DNA from: Lepus europaeus
Lineage: Eukaryota > Chordata > Mammalia > Lagomorpha > Leporidae
Direction of reading: 5' to 3'
Assembly (NCBI RefSeq): GCF_033115175.1
Contig: NC_084840.1
Span: forward strand, 75,407,179 to 75,471,178
Length of the DNA: 64,000 bases
Shown here: positions 44,260 to 55,639 of the stretch, piece after piece
How the letters are laid out: every line of letters starts with the position of its first letter
How positions within the stretch are numbered: the first letter of the stretch is position 1
Made by a program: the position numbers and the translations under genes
The notes under the pieces: generated by a model
What the model saw: only the letters and a program-made list of their open reading frames with translations
What the model was told of the DNA's origin: nothing
The model's database searches: none

Positions 44260-44597
44260 GGCTGGCGCCATGGCTCAATAGGCTAATCCTCCACCTTGCA
44301 ATGCCGGCACACCGGGTTCTAGTCCTGATAGGGGCACTGGATTCTGTCCTGGTTGCCCCTCTTCCAGGCCAGCTCTCTTGCTATGGCCCGGGAAGGCAGT
44401 GGAGGATGGCCCAAGTGCTTGGGCCCTTCACCCCATGGGAGACCAGGATAAGCACCTGGCTCCTGCCTTTGGATCAGCGTGGTGCGCCGGCCACAGAGCA
44501 CCAACCATGGCAGCCATTGGAGGGTGAACCAACGGCAAAGGAAGACTTTTATCTCTGTCTCTCTCTCACTGTCCACTCTGCCTGTAAAAAAAAAAAA
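44260..44597 (+). mobile_element. Young CSINE with perfect 17-bp TSD
   Basis: TSD AAGAGTGATGAGATAGA at 44243-44259 and 44598-44614. Head GGCTGGCGCCATGGCTCAAT, B-box region GGTTCTAGTCC, A-rich tail. Confidence 0.95.
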
Positions 44598-44693
44598 AAG
44601 AGTGATGAGATAGAAAATCAGTGAGGAGAGGGAAGAGCTAACTCCACCCACCATTGGACATTGCTGACTGCATTCTATAAAAGCAGAATGCAT

Positions 44694-45026
44694 ATTTTTT
44701 TAAGATTTTATTTATTTATTTGAGAGTTAGAGTTACAGATAGTGAGGGGGAGAGACAGGGAGAAAGGTCTTCCTTCTGTTGGTTCACTCCCCAATTGGCC
44801 ACTATGGCTGGAGCTGCGCAGATCCAAAGCCAAGAGCCAGGAGCTTCTTCCTGGTCTCTCATGTGGGTGCAGGGGCCCAAGGACTTGAACCATCTTCTAC
44901 TGCTTTCCCAGGCCACAGCAGAGAGCTGGATTGGAAGAGGAGCAGCCAGGGCTTGAACTGGCACCCATATGGGATGCTGACGCCACAGGAGGAGGATTAG
45001 CCTATTGCGCCGTGGAGCAGACCCCA
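44694..45026 (-). mobile_element. CSINE with 10-bp TSD
   Basis: TSD CAGAATGCAT at 44684-44693 and 45028-45037. Tail TTTTATTTATTTATTTGAG, head complement GCGCCGTGGAGCAGACC. Confidence 0.9.
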
Positions 45027-45052
45027 ACAGAATGCATTTTTACTTCAGGATC

Positions 45053-45058
45053 TCTTGG
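45053..45058. repeat. 6-bp TSD of the solo LTR, left
   Basis: TCTTGG, repeated at 45433-45438. Confidence 0.65.
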
Positions 45059-45432
45059 GTCGGGGACCGCACAACATGTGGCCTCTTAGCGGTAAACTAC
45101 TGAAGTAGAGCTAAGCAGCCCAGGCCGGAAAGCACTGATAACGCCGCCCTGTGTCCTAAGAGTTTATGACCATTCCCCCACCTGCACAAGCATTGCAGCT
45201 GCAAGATAACCTTGTGACTGCCCTCTGCTTGTACAGGCATTGCAGCTGCAAGGTAAACTACCCTCCTCCCCCCGCCCGACATCCTGCCTTCATGATATAT
45301 AAGTGAGCGGTTAAAAAAATAAAGACACAGCTTGAACAGCCATGTTGTCTTGCTGTCATCTTTGTGTCTCCTGTCCCTTTCATTCCCCATTCTAGGTACT
45401 TGGCCCTAGTTGACATCCCGTGGGATGGGACA
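45059..45432 (+). mobile_element. Solo class II (ERV2/betaretrovirus-like) LTR, 374 bp
   Basis: Starts GTCGGGGACCGCACAACA (probably TGTCGGGG with the first T lost) and ends GTGGGATGGGACA, so the ends fit TGT...ACA. A 6-bp direct repeat, the size made by class II integrases, flanks it. A TATA-like GATATATAAG (45294-45303) is followed after about 15 bp by AATAAA (45318-45323). An R/U5-like TGTCTTGCTGTCATCTTTGT and TCTCCTGTCCC come next. A direct repeat GCATTGCAGCTGCAAG at 45190 and 45237 may be a duplicated enhancer element. No internal retroviral sequence is present, so this is the product of LTR-LTR recombination. Confidence 0.72.
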
Positions 45433-45438
45433 TCTTGG
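45433..45438. repeat. 6-bp TSD of the solo LTR, right
   Basis: TCTTGG, matching 45053-45058. Confidence 0.65.
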
Positions 45439-45567
45439 AACATTCACCAGGTAGAGACTATACCCTGGTCCATGTAATGAGTTATGATTACCAAGGGTAC
45501 GTTTGGGTATGTCTAAAAGGATTGGAATCCTGTAACATTTGTACTTCTTGTTGAAAGTCCTCTCTCA

Positions 45568-45906
45568 TGGCCGGCGCTGTGGCTCAACAGGCTAATCCTC
45601 CGCCTTGCGGCGCCGGCACACCGGGTTCTAGTCCCGGTTGGGGCGCCAGATTCTATCCTGATTGCCCCTCTTCCAGGCCAGCTCTCTGCTATGGCCCAGG
45701 AAGGCAATGGAGGATGGCCCAAGTGCTTGGGCCCTGCACCCACATTGGAGACCAGGAGAAGCACCTGGCTCCTGGCTTTGGATCAGTGTGATGCACCGGC
45801 CACAGCACGCTGGCCGCAGTGGCCATTGGAGGGTGAACCAACAGCAAAAAGGAAGACCTTTCTCTCTGTCTCTCTCTCTCTCACTGTCCACTCTGCCTGC
45901 CAAAAA
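45568..45906 (+). mobile_element. Young CSINE with perfect 14-bp TSD
   Basis: TSD AAAGTCCTCTCTCA at 45554-45567 and 45907-45920. Head TGGCCGGCGCTGTGGCTCAA, B box GGTTCTAGTCC. Confidence 0.95.
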
Positions 45907-46194
45907 AAAGTCCTCTCTCAGTATAGATGGAAATCAGAAAGGACAGTGCCACAGCACATGTATTCAAATATATGGACTGTGTTAAATATTATCTGAGAGT
46001 GTAGAAAAGGGGAAGGCTGTGACAGAAGTTAAAAGAAAATAATCAATAAGACCTTATAGTAGTTGTAGGGAGTAAGAAAATTGATCAGGGGCCTTTTTCT
46101 GGTTTCTGGCTTGAGTTATTGGATGATGATCCAATTTTCCCCCCAAAAAATGCAAATGTAAGATTTGGAATGAGTCTGTGTACCTCTCTCATTG

Positions 46195-46222
46195 TGTGTA
46201 TGTGTGTGTGTGTGTGTGTGTG
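46195..46222. repeat. (TG)n microsatellite
   Basis: About 28 bp of TG repeats with one interruption. Confidence 0.9.
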
Positions 46223-46377
46223 ACTAGTTTAGTTTTTCTGTCTCTCTCTACAAGAGAATATCAATCTGAACCTATTGTACTCTCACAGAGAAATAGATTT
46301 CAATGTTAATAACATCTGGTTGGAAAGAAGGAATGCTTTGAGGACACTCTGAAAACCTGTGTTAAAATGGAAAGTTA

Positions 46378-46688
46378 TGGGGCCAGCACAATGGCTCACT
46401 TGATTAATCCTGCGCCTGTGGCACCAGCATCCCATATGGGCACCAAGTTCTAGTCCTGGTTGCTCCTCTTCCAGTCCAGCTCTCTGCTGTGGCCCTGGAA
46501 GGCAGTGTAGGATGGCCCAAGTGCTTGGGTCCCTGCACCCACATGGGAGACCAGGAAGAAGCACCTGGCTCCTGGCTTCGGATCAGTGCAGTGCTGGCCA
46601 TAGCGGCCATTTGGGGAGTGAACCAACGGAAGGAAGACCTTTCTCTCTGCCTCTCTCTCACTGTCTATAACTCTACCTGTCAAATAAA
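46378..46688 (+). mobile_element. Young CSINE with perfect 14-bp TSD
   Basis: TSD AAAATGGAAAGTTA at 46364-46377 and 46689-46702. Head GGGGCCAGCACAATGGCTCA. Confidence 0.94.
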
Positions 46689-47393
46689 AAAATGGAAAGT
46701 TAAGAATCTTTGACAGTTGTACTAGAATAAAGAAACCACAAAGCAGAACTACAGCAAACAACAGTTTCTCTTTCCTAGCAGGAAGAACCTGCCCACAGCA
46801 TAAAGACATGAATCAGAAAAATACTGATTAGTCAGACCCCATCACAAAGACACTTTCCTTATGGCATTGCGTCATTTGCACTTGGTCTTGGGACCTGAGT
46901 CCAAGCAGCATGTTCTCTACCTAGGAACCACTAAGCCAATGGGGAGCTTTTCCCTATTGGTCTTGAATCATGTATCAGTGGTTTGTGACCTATGGAAGAA
47001 AGCATTGCTTTAAAGGAGGTCTAGGAAACTGATTTCAGTCTGTCAAAGAAAGATGCATGGAAAGAAAGTCTCCTTACTGCTGACACAGACATTGGCATGT
47101 CTGGGTTTGTGCCTATGACACACACATAACACACACAACGGGTCTTGTCCTCTATTTCTCCATCTCTCCCTTCATTCCCTCTGTTCTTCCCTTTTTACTT
47201 GCTTTTCTCTCAACCTCAACCCCACCCTCACCCACAATCTCTCTGACACACACAAATGTACATACACAAACACAGGAAGAAAATTTGAAATAATAAACTC
47301 TCATGGCAAAACTGAAATGAAAACAACAGTGTTTTTGATCGTTTATGAAACAATTATTAATCAATGGTGAATGTTAGTTATTTGGGACCTCTT

Positions 47394-47405
47394 GTTTTTA
47401 AAGAT

Positions 47406-47436
<31 letters not shown>

Positions 47437-47578
47437 TTTGAAAGTCATAGTTACAGTGAGAGAGGGAGAGACAGAAAGGAAGAGGAGAGATCTTCCATTT
47501 GCTGATTCACTCCCCAAGTGGCCACAGTGACCAGAGCTGGGACTGACTGAAGCCAGGACCTAGTAGCTTCTTCCAGAT
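47394..47578 (-). mobile_element. 5'-truncated CSINE with (TTAG)n
   Basis: The usual TTTA tail repeat has become a (TTAG)n microsatellite at 47406-47436. The copy ends after CAGGACCTAGTAGCTTCTTC, so the head is missing. Confidence 0.83.
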
Positions 47579-48690
47579 ATCAAGATATCAAGATCTACCA
47601 TACATTTTGTTATGTAAAAGCACAGAGGAAGTGAACATTAATCAAACTCCACAAAACATCTAGTTAATCTATCTTGTGTACTAGTTGTTACTATCTATTC
47701 TTTCGTCAGCTCTCTGATTGCAAACATCCCCGGTTTGGGCTGTTCTGATCCTGCTTGGTCCAAACTGATGCAAGACACAGGCCCCTTCTGGGTTGCTGGG
47801 AACAGTGTACAGTCTGCACATGTCTGTGCCCAGACTGTTCCCATTTGAGCTCTTCCCTGCACACACACTGTCCCATTATGACTGTGTGTTCTATTATGTT
47901 CTTTACAGTCAAGGTTATATCAGATTTTATTTTCCTCCAGCTTTTAAGATGGATATGACCTTGCCCACCCTCTTTTTCTCTATACAAAGGTCAAATGATC
48001 TCTCTGTATGGCTTGGAAAGCAACTTAGTTGTGTACATGATATTATGCTGGATTCAGCACATATTCAACCAAAATTCATCCTTAAAACCACACAAAATAC
48101 TTTTTGTATATGTACAGATTGAGACAGTCAATTTCTATTGCTTCAAAGATCTAACGATCTTTCCTGACGTTACTCAGTACCAGTTTTTTTTTTTAACACT
48201 TTGATTCCTGATTTCTATTATAGGGAGTATCTACTAAAACATATATCTTTAGTCCATTCATTAGAAGAAACCCTGCCAAGTTGTTTTACTTTTCTCTAAT
48301 CTCATTTGATCAGGATAACACATTTAATTGGTTCCATTTTCTGTGTTCTATAGTAATGACATAAAATGTATTTAAAACTTTGGTAGCCAATTAACTGTCA
48401 CTTTGGAAAGTCAACTGACAATATTGTTTTCTGTGGGCTATGGAAATTTCCAGTAGAGTGATACTTCTTTGTCACACAGGTTTTCTACTTCACTTACTAA
48501 AACTGATTTTTAATATGCAGCACAGAACTTTCAAAGAAAAATGTGCAATTAATATTATTATTTCATGTCATATTGCTTTTTTACACACACAATATTCACA
48601 TATGCCACAAGAAAAGAGATATTTTTCATTAAAAATTTACATTTGTCTAAAATGGCTTCTCTAGAATACAGTCATGTTATCAGAAAATCT
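47579..48690. other. Unassigned unique DNA
   Basis: No recognised repeat or gene. Overlapping short ORFs near 47700-48200 on both strands have no recognisable domain. Confidence 0.4.
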
Positions 48691-49480
48691 GTGAGTGACT
48701 TGTCCAGCTGAGAAACTGGAAGCTCATAATTCACTGTCAGTCTCTGATGCACTGGAAGAAGTTGAAATTAAAACTGTGTCTGAAGACAGATTGACACTCA
48801 AGTCCAAGTTTCTAACATCTGCTACAATTGATGATAGAATTTAAGTGGACAGCCTCATCTGGACAAGCTGAAAAATTGTTTCATATCCTGAAGTCAAATG
48901 ATTAATAAGCATTTTACTCCTTTCAATAAATCACAGGCTTATTGAAGATACTTGAACAGGCTTTTCCATGTCCAAAGTGCAACAAAAGAGTTTATATATG
49001 CTAAAGAAAAGGTGACTTCTAGCTTTAATGTTAAACATACTTTTGAATTTCTAAAGAAAGAAACTATCTTCCCTATTAAAGCTATTGGTGCTGTACCAAT
49101 GATGCATAATGAAGACCTATTTTCAATGTTTTTTTCTTTCTCTGGCTTTCTAGAAATAAGTAAAACTGTTGGAAAAAAGCAAAAAAATATTGGCAATCAT
49201 GGATATCATGGATCGTTTAAATCTAAATAAAAATGCAGTAGTATGTCTTCCATCTGTCAAGGAAGAAGAAAAAGTGCAATAAATGTAGTTCTGTTTGTGT
49301 ATGACATATACCAGAGAGTTAAATCAATTACTTACCAAAGTACAGCAAATGAAGGACTTCATAATGTAATAAACAGTGTGAAGTCAGATAATTTTAAAAA
49401 GCAGAATTTCACAAATTCTTATGGTCAAAATACTAAAGCAATGACTGCCTCTTTGCACAAAAGTACATTGTAATGATTGC
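48690..49480 (+). pseudogene. Possible decayed retroposed coding sequence, identity unknown
   Basis: Several neighbouring frames read like fragments of one lysine- and glutamate-rich protein. EKLEAHNSLSVSDALEEVEI (about 48710-48770) is followed by an open stretch from 48952 (MNRLFHVQSATKEFIYAKEK) of 92 codons, then NLNKNAVVCLPSVKEEEKVQ in another frame (about 49215-49275). Codon-like composition with frame changes is what an old processed pseudogene shows, but no tail or TSD is visible and I do not recognise the protein. Chance ORFs are the alternative. Confidence 0.25.
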
Positions 49481-50406
49481 TGGTCAATAATTCTATATTT
49501 AATAAAAATTAATATTTAGTAATTTATAATGCATCATATTCACATAATAATATAGTAGCCTTCTATACACCATATATTATGCAAAATGCTAAGGTAAGTC
49601 ATTAGATAAGGTTATCATAGCATCCAATTACTCACTGGATCTCCAGCACTTGCCTTGAAATCTGAAATAGTAAATTTTTTGTTCTTCATTAATATAAAAG
49701 GATAACACAAAAGATAAAATCTGATCCTCATTAAGTAAATTGAAAACATAGTGTGAAGCTGGTTTCACAAAAGTTCTAAGCAATTACATACCATGTATTT
49801 ATTTAATCAGAAACAATTACATAAGACTCTAAAACAAAATGTGTTGTACTTAATGTGTCCATCACTTGGTTGAAAATATCAAAGAAGCCAGACTAGTTCT
49901 CTGCATTCCTATACGATCTAGTCTAGATCGAGAAGATAAATCTGCACATGTAAAAAGGCAAGTATACAGGATGAATAGAATGTGATATCGTGATAATACA
50001 ATGCTGGGAATGAATCTGCAGACTACGAAATCATCACAATACACTGTGAAGGATAAATTCTAGATACAGTAGGGATTCAATAGTGGCCTTCTAGTAAATG
50101 ATGAAAATGTAATTGAAATTTGACTTATGATGAGAAACCAGACAGGTGAATCACTGAAGCAAGAACATTTCAGATGGAGGAAACAGTAAATGCAAAGCCC
50201 TAAACCAGACAATTGCTAAGAGTTTTGAGCAAGTGAAAGTAAACCATTATGTCTAGATTGTAGGCAACTTGAATGTCTAGATACAAGTTATTGTGAATCC
50301 TCAACTACTCCATTCTCAATGCAATGCTTACAATGCAAGAGCTTAAAGCAAGGATGTTTAGTGGTCAAGTTCTTGTTTGGGAAAGCTCACACTATCTGTT
50401 GAGTAA
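49481..50406. other. Unassigned AT-rich DNA
   Basis: Contains a perfect 17-bp palindrome at 49914-49930 (arms CGATCTAG and CTAGATCG around one T). Nothing else recognised. Confidence 0.45.
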
Positions 50407-50421
50407 AGGAAATAGGATTCT
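50407..50421. repeat. Target-site duplication, left copy
   Basis: AGGAAATAGGATTCT, identical to 51913-51927. Confidence 0.92.
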
Positions 50422-51912
50422 TTTTTTTTATTAAACTTTTATTTAATGAATATAAATTTCCAAAGTACAGCTTATGGGTTACAATGGCTTCCCCCTCCCA
50501 AAACTTCCCTCCCACCCACAACCCTCCCCTTTCCCACTCCCTCTCCCCTTCCAATCACATCATGATTCATTTTCAATTCTCTTTATATACAGAAGATCAG
50601 TTTAGTATATATTAGGTAAACATTTCAACAGTTTGCCCCCATATAGCAACACAAAGTGAAAAAAAATACTGTTGGAGTACTAGTTATAGCATTAAATAAG
50701 AGTGTACAGCACATTAAAGACAGAGATACTACATAATATTTTTTTAAAAATTAATTAATTTTCTATGCCATTTCCAATTTAACACCAGGTTTTTTTTTTC
50801 ATTTCCAATTATCTTGATATACAGAAGATCGATTCAGTATATAATTAGTAAAGATCTCATCAGTTTGTACCCATGCAGAAACACAAAGTGTAAAAATACT
50901 GTTTCAGTACTAGTTATAGCATCACTGCACATTAGACAACACATTAAGGACAGATCCCACATGGGATGTAAGTACACAGTGACTCCTGTTGCTGACTTAA
51001 CAATTTGACACTCCTGTTCATGGTGTCAGTAATCTCCCTAGGCTCTAGTCATGAGTTGCCAGGGCTATGGAAGCCTTTTGAGTTCGCTGACTTTGATCTT
51101 ATTCCGATAGGGTCATAGTCAAAGTGGAAGTTCTCTCCTCCCTTCAGAGAAAGGTACCTCCTTCTTTGATGGCCCTGTTCTTTCCACTGGGATCTCACTC
51201 ACAGAGATCTTTCATTTAGGTCTTCTTCTTTTTTTTTTCTTCTCCATGGTATCTTGGCTTTCCATGCCTACAATACTCTCATGGGCTCTTCAGCCAGATC
51301 CGAATGCCTCAAAAGAAACAGTCAGGAAAGTGAAGAGGCAACCGACAGAATGGGAAAAAATATTCGCAAACTATACTACAGATAAAGGGTTGATAACCAG
51401 AATCTACAAAGAAATCAAGACAATCCACAACAACAGAACAAACAACCCACTTAAGAGATGGGCCAAGGACCTCAATAGACATTTTTCGAAAGAGGAAATC
51501 CAAATGGCCAACAGACACTTGAAAAAATGTTCAAGATCACTAGCAATCAGAGAAATGCAAATCAAAACCACAATGAGGTTTCACCTCACCCCGGTGAGAA
51601 TGGCTCACATTCAGAAATCTGCCAACAATAGATGCTGGAGAGGATGTGGGGAAAAAGGGACACTAACCCACTATTGGTGGGAATGCAAACTGGTAAATCC
51701 ACTATGGAAGTCAGTCTGGAGATTCCTCAGAAACCTGAACATAACCCTACCATACAATCCAGCCATCTCACTCCTTGGAATTTACCCAAAGGAAATTAAT
51801 TTGGCTAATAAAAAAACCATCTGCATATTAATGTTTATTGCAGCTCAATTCACAATAGCTAAGACCTGGAACAACCCAAATGCCCATCAACAGTAGACTG
51901 GATGAAGAAATT
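50422..51912 (-). mobile_element. L1: L1 insertion with twin-priming inversion
   Basis: 50422-51308 is minus-strand L1 3' UTR (poly-T, pyrimidine tract, module B, internal T-run near 50791, module A, up to GATCCGAATGCCT). 51309-51912 is plus-strand ORF2 C-terminus, encoding [20 protein letters not shown] through HYWWECKLV to [13 protein letters not shown] perfect 15-bp TSD encloses both parts, so they form one insertion. Compared with the full-length L1, about 700 bp between the two parts is missing at the inversion joint. Confidence 0.94.
51309..51912 (+). pseudogene. L1 ORF2: Inverted L1 ORF2 C-terminal fragment
   Basis: About 200 codons collinear with 31675-31070 of the full-length L1, including the cysteine motif [18 protein letters not shown] with one His-Cys position changed to His-Tyr. 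The frame is open almost to the truncation point, which indicates a young insertion. The ATG at 51246 belongs to the flanking 3' UTR part and is not a real start. Confidence 0.92.
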
Positions 51913-51927
51913 AGGAAATAGGATTCT
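51913..51927. repeat. Target-site duplication, right copy
   Basis: AGGAAATAGGATTCT, identical to 50407-50421. Confidence 0.92.
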
Positions 51928-54608
51928 AAAGTAGATTCATAACAGCTGTATCACATAACAGCCATCTTATGTAGCACAAGTTAGAGATGATAGTGGACAG
52001 ATATAGAATTGGTAGTTACTTACAGAGACAGACACTCATCTGGAATAATAATTTTTAATCATTGAGGAAACATAGTAATCATGAACCAAACTCAATTTTT
52101 AAAATACATTTATTAAGTGATTATATTATCATCCATCATTTGCCTAGTTAGTAAAGGTTAGTCTATTAATTTCAAGAAATATGTTAATAAATTAATCAAT
52201 GTTTAAGGAGGAAAACTAAACAACAGAGACTGCTAGTTACTAATTAAAGGAGATTCATTTGCTTGGTGCTTCTGAAATAAAATAATAACATTTTTAACAG
52301 TTTAATAATATATCAGGTTCAACAATATCAAAAACGAACCAGAAAATAATACACCGTGTCTGAACTCATAAAAAAGGAAATGTGTATTTTTGATCCTAGA
52401 GGTGATACTTCACAGAATGAGAAATTTTACCATAGTCTTGAAATTTGAAAATAATTTTTCCAAGAACATATCATAGAAGAATATTGAAAAGAGCAAATGT
52501 CACTTATAAAATGTGAAGATATAATAGAACGTGTTTTATCAGGGAATATAAGAAAATGTGGGTGATTAAGTGATAGGGTAAATCAAAAGAACAGGATCCA
52601 AAGCTTGAAAGTTAGTTATATCTCAAGTGTAAAAAACTCCATATTCCACACGGAGAAGTGTAGGTTCATCAAAAAAGAATACTACTTTAATATTGTTAAA
52701 TAAAAGAGTAAAAGAGTTGAATTTATATTTTAAGAAGATAACGCTTGGAAACACTGGTGAATCAGCATAGGCTGTTAGAATAGCTCCTTACCCAAAATCA
52801 ACCTCAGAAACTGCAAAAGTTGGAAGAAAATAGGATCTTAAAAGCACCAGTCCAACACACACACACACACACACAGAGTGAAAAACTGATGGAACAATAA
52901 AGGTTTACCCAAGTGTTTGTGTGTGTGGATTGCAGAGAATAGGGTGTCTGCTGACTAGAAACATCAGTGAAAAGGTGAATAGTAGAAACCCTCCATTCCC
53001 CCCAAGAATCTGCTTTTCCTTGTCTCCAGTTTTCCACTAGAATGACTATTGCTGTCCACTCATCCCATCACTAGACGAATTGAAAACAGTAAAGAAGAAA
53101 AAATGAAAAAAGCACTCACTTAGTATAGGGAGCTGGTGAAAACAGGCTGATTGACAGCATTGGGCATCCATTCCCTCTAAACACAAAGAGCTGGTGGAGT
53201 ACACCATGGAAAAAAAATGTTTCCCTGCTAATTCTGAATCCTCTTTGAAGTTTAAAAATAAAGCACTGGCTAGACTGGGACACAGAGAAAGATAAGTTAT
53301 CAACTGTTGTCTGTGTTCGTTGGCATACGCTGCAATGGCTGCATTTCCTCCACTGTGATTTACCACACCTGCAAGTGAACACACTAGAGTTTGCATTTTG
53401 CCTTTCTATACATGTATATTGCTGGATATGGTAGATGATATCTCCAGAAAAAATGAGTTCATATATCAAATAATTAAAATGCTAAAGATGACTGCCAAGG
53501 CAATATTAATAGCAAATGAATCAAGGCATATCATATGAGCATGAATTATTTTAATAGGCAATGATTGTAATAGACAATGTTTAAAATAATCCTCAAAAAG
53601 AAAAAGAAGGGCATTTATCACCACCTGAGAAAAAATGGGAATTCATAAAATATAAAAAAAATGACTAGATACAATACATACTGGTTGAAATGAAAGCATG
53701 AAATGCTGATAAAGGGTAAGTGTGATAGAGTTAGAGGGGATTCAACTGAGAAGCCTGCAGATAAAGCAGCAGAAAGGACAAACCTTTGTAAGCATCCATC
53801 CGGATGACAGTAATCAAGAGCAAGAAGTATTTGAAGAAAGCAGGGTGATAGAATTATTATATTTGACACCACTGCTTTTTGAACTTGAAAAATCATCAAA
53901 ATCACCCAGAAAGCCACTATGACCTCAGTCCATGGGGTTTCTAATTCAATAGTTCTGGCTGGCAGTGGGGAGCCAAAAAGTTTGTATTTCTAACAAAGTT
54001 GAGGGTTCTAGAGACTGTTCTTTTAAAACCACTGTGAAAAGTGAAAGTCATTTGACTACATGACTTATGGGTTACTGTCCAGAATTGGAAAAATCTGTAT
54101 AGAAATGCTTCCTAATAAAGTGAAGAATATATACCCAGAGATTTCTTAAATACTTCCAGAGATACAGAGTATAGCTCATGCAAAGGTACAAAAAAATCAA
54201 ATTGATATCATAGGATGCAAGAAAATGATGAAACGGTATTTTAAAACTTTGAAGGACAGTAATACAATTTTGAAATATAACTTTAGACCTAACCAAAGTG
54301 GTTTATGCAAAATAAGATCAGAATACCTATATTCTCAACTATACAAAGCTTGCTTTATAAAAACAAATTTTAAAAACACTTTTTGAAGAAATTTTCAAAC
54401 AAAAGAAAAATAATATCTCATCTTTTCTAGGTTATAATGCTCAATTCTTTAATCAAACACTAATCTAGATATTGTGGTAAAGCTATTTTAAAATGTGATT
54501 AACATTTAAAATGAATAGATTTTAACTTATGAAAATTACCCTTTATGATGTAGGTGGGCCTCATAAAGTTTGTTTAAATCTTAGGAACACAACCAATATT
54601 TTGCAAAG
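51928..54608. other. AT-rich unique DNA without recognised genes
   Basis: A (CA)n microsatellite lies at 52853-52874. ORFs near 53050-53900 are short and overlap on both strands, with no domain. I see nothing functional. Confidence 0.5.
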
Positions 54609-54618
54609 ATGAAGAAAT

Positions 54619-54885
54619 TCTCAGGGCTGACATTATGGTGCAGGAGGGTAAGTCACTGCTTGGGATCACATATAAGCTACTCTGCTTCTAATCCAGTTCC
54701 TTGCCAACATGCCTGGGAAAGGCAGGGGATTGTGGCCTAACCATTGGAGTTCCCTACTCCTGGCTTTTGTCTGTCTCAGACTTGGCTGTTGTGGCAATTT
54801 GGGGAATGAACCAAGGAATGGAAGAACTCTCTTTCTGTTTTGTGCTCTCACTCTGGATTCTTTAGCTAAAATAAATACATGTTTT
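54619..54885 (+). mobile_element. CSINE, old copy
   Basis: Head GGGCTGACATTATGGTGCAG, core CCTGGGAAAGGCAGGGG, tail AAAATAAATACATG plus T-run. Confidence 0.75.
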
Positions 54886-55165
54886 TTTTTAAAGAATGAA
54901 ATCCATCTAAATACTACAACAGAAATTCGGAGACCAGCCTGCCAACCTACCTTGAATGTTTCTGACTTGCAAGTCCCCACAATCTAGTGAGTCAATTACC
55001 TAAAACAAGTGACAAACCCTTCATGAGACATATATGGATATGGGTGTGGATGTGGATGTTGGTACAAAGCTAGAGCTAGATGGATCTGAGAGAGAGAAAC
55101 CCTAATATGACCACTCAGTAGCAATAAGAATGAAAAAATTTAGGTATGGCAACATGATGTGGGAT

Positions 55166-55186
55166 TGTGTGTGTGTGTGTGTGTGT
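55166..55186. repeat. (TG)n microsatellite
   Basis: About 21 bp of TG repeats in otherwise unassigned AT-rich DNA (54890-55640). Confidence 0.9.
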
Positions 55187-55639
55187 AAATTTGACATGAG
55201 AGCATGCCAGAGTACTTGTCATGTAGAAAAATACTTGTCATGTAGATGGCAATAAATCTGAAAAATCAGTAAGGATTATTTAAGCATAAATAGAACCTTT
55301 ATATAAAAATTAAATAACATTATAATAATAATTACAAAGACCATTGGACTTTTAAACTAAAAGATCAGTTTAAGATGTTAAAAAACACACAATGAAAAAT
55401 GTGCATTGGTGGGAAATATGTCTTGAACATTATTTTAAAAATCCAGAAATATCTGGCATAATGGAAGCATGCAGTAAGGAAAAATAATGAACAAAGAAAA
55501 TATAAATTGTAAAGAGTTCTAAAAGACATAATCACTTTGAATCTTGCTAAAACTACTATTTACTAGATCTGAGAATAATAGTGAAAACATAAAAATATAA
55601 TTTAAAATACATACTTACCACTCTACCAAAACTTATAAT

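Noticed and set aside
51246..51896. A 216-codon plus-strand protein gene
   Set aside because: Its first about 20 codons come from antisense L1 3' UTR and the rest from the inverted L1 ORF2 fragment. It is a by-product of twin priming.
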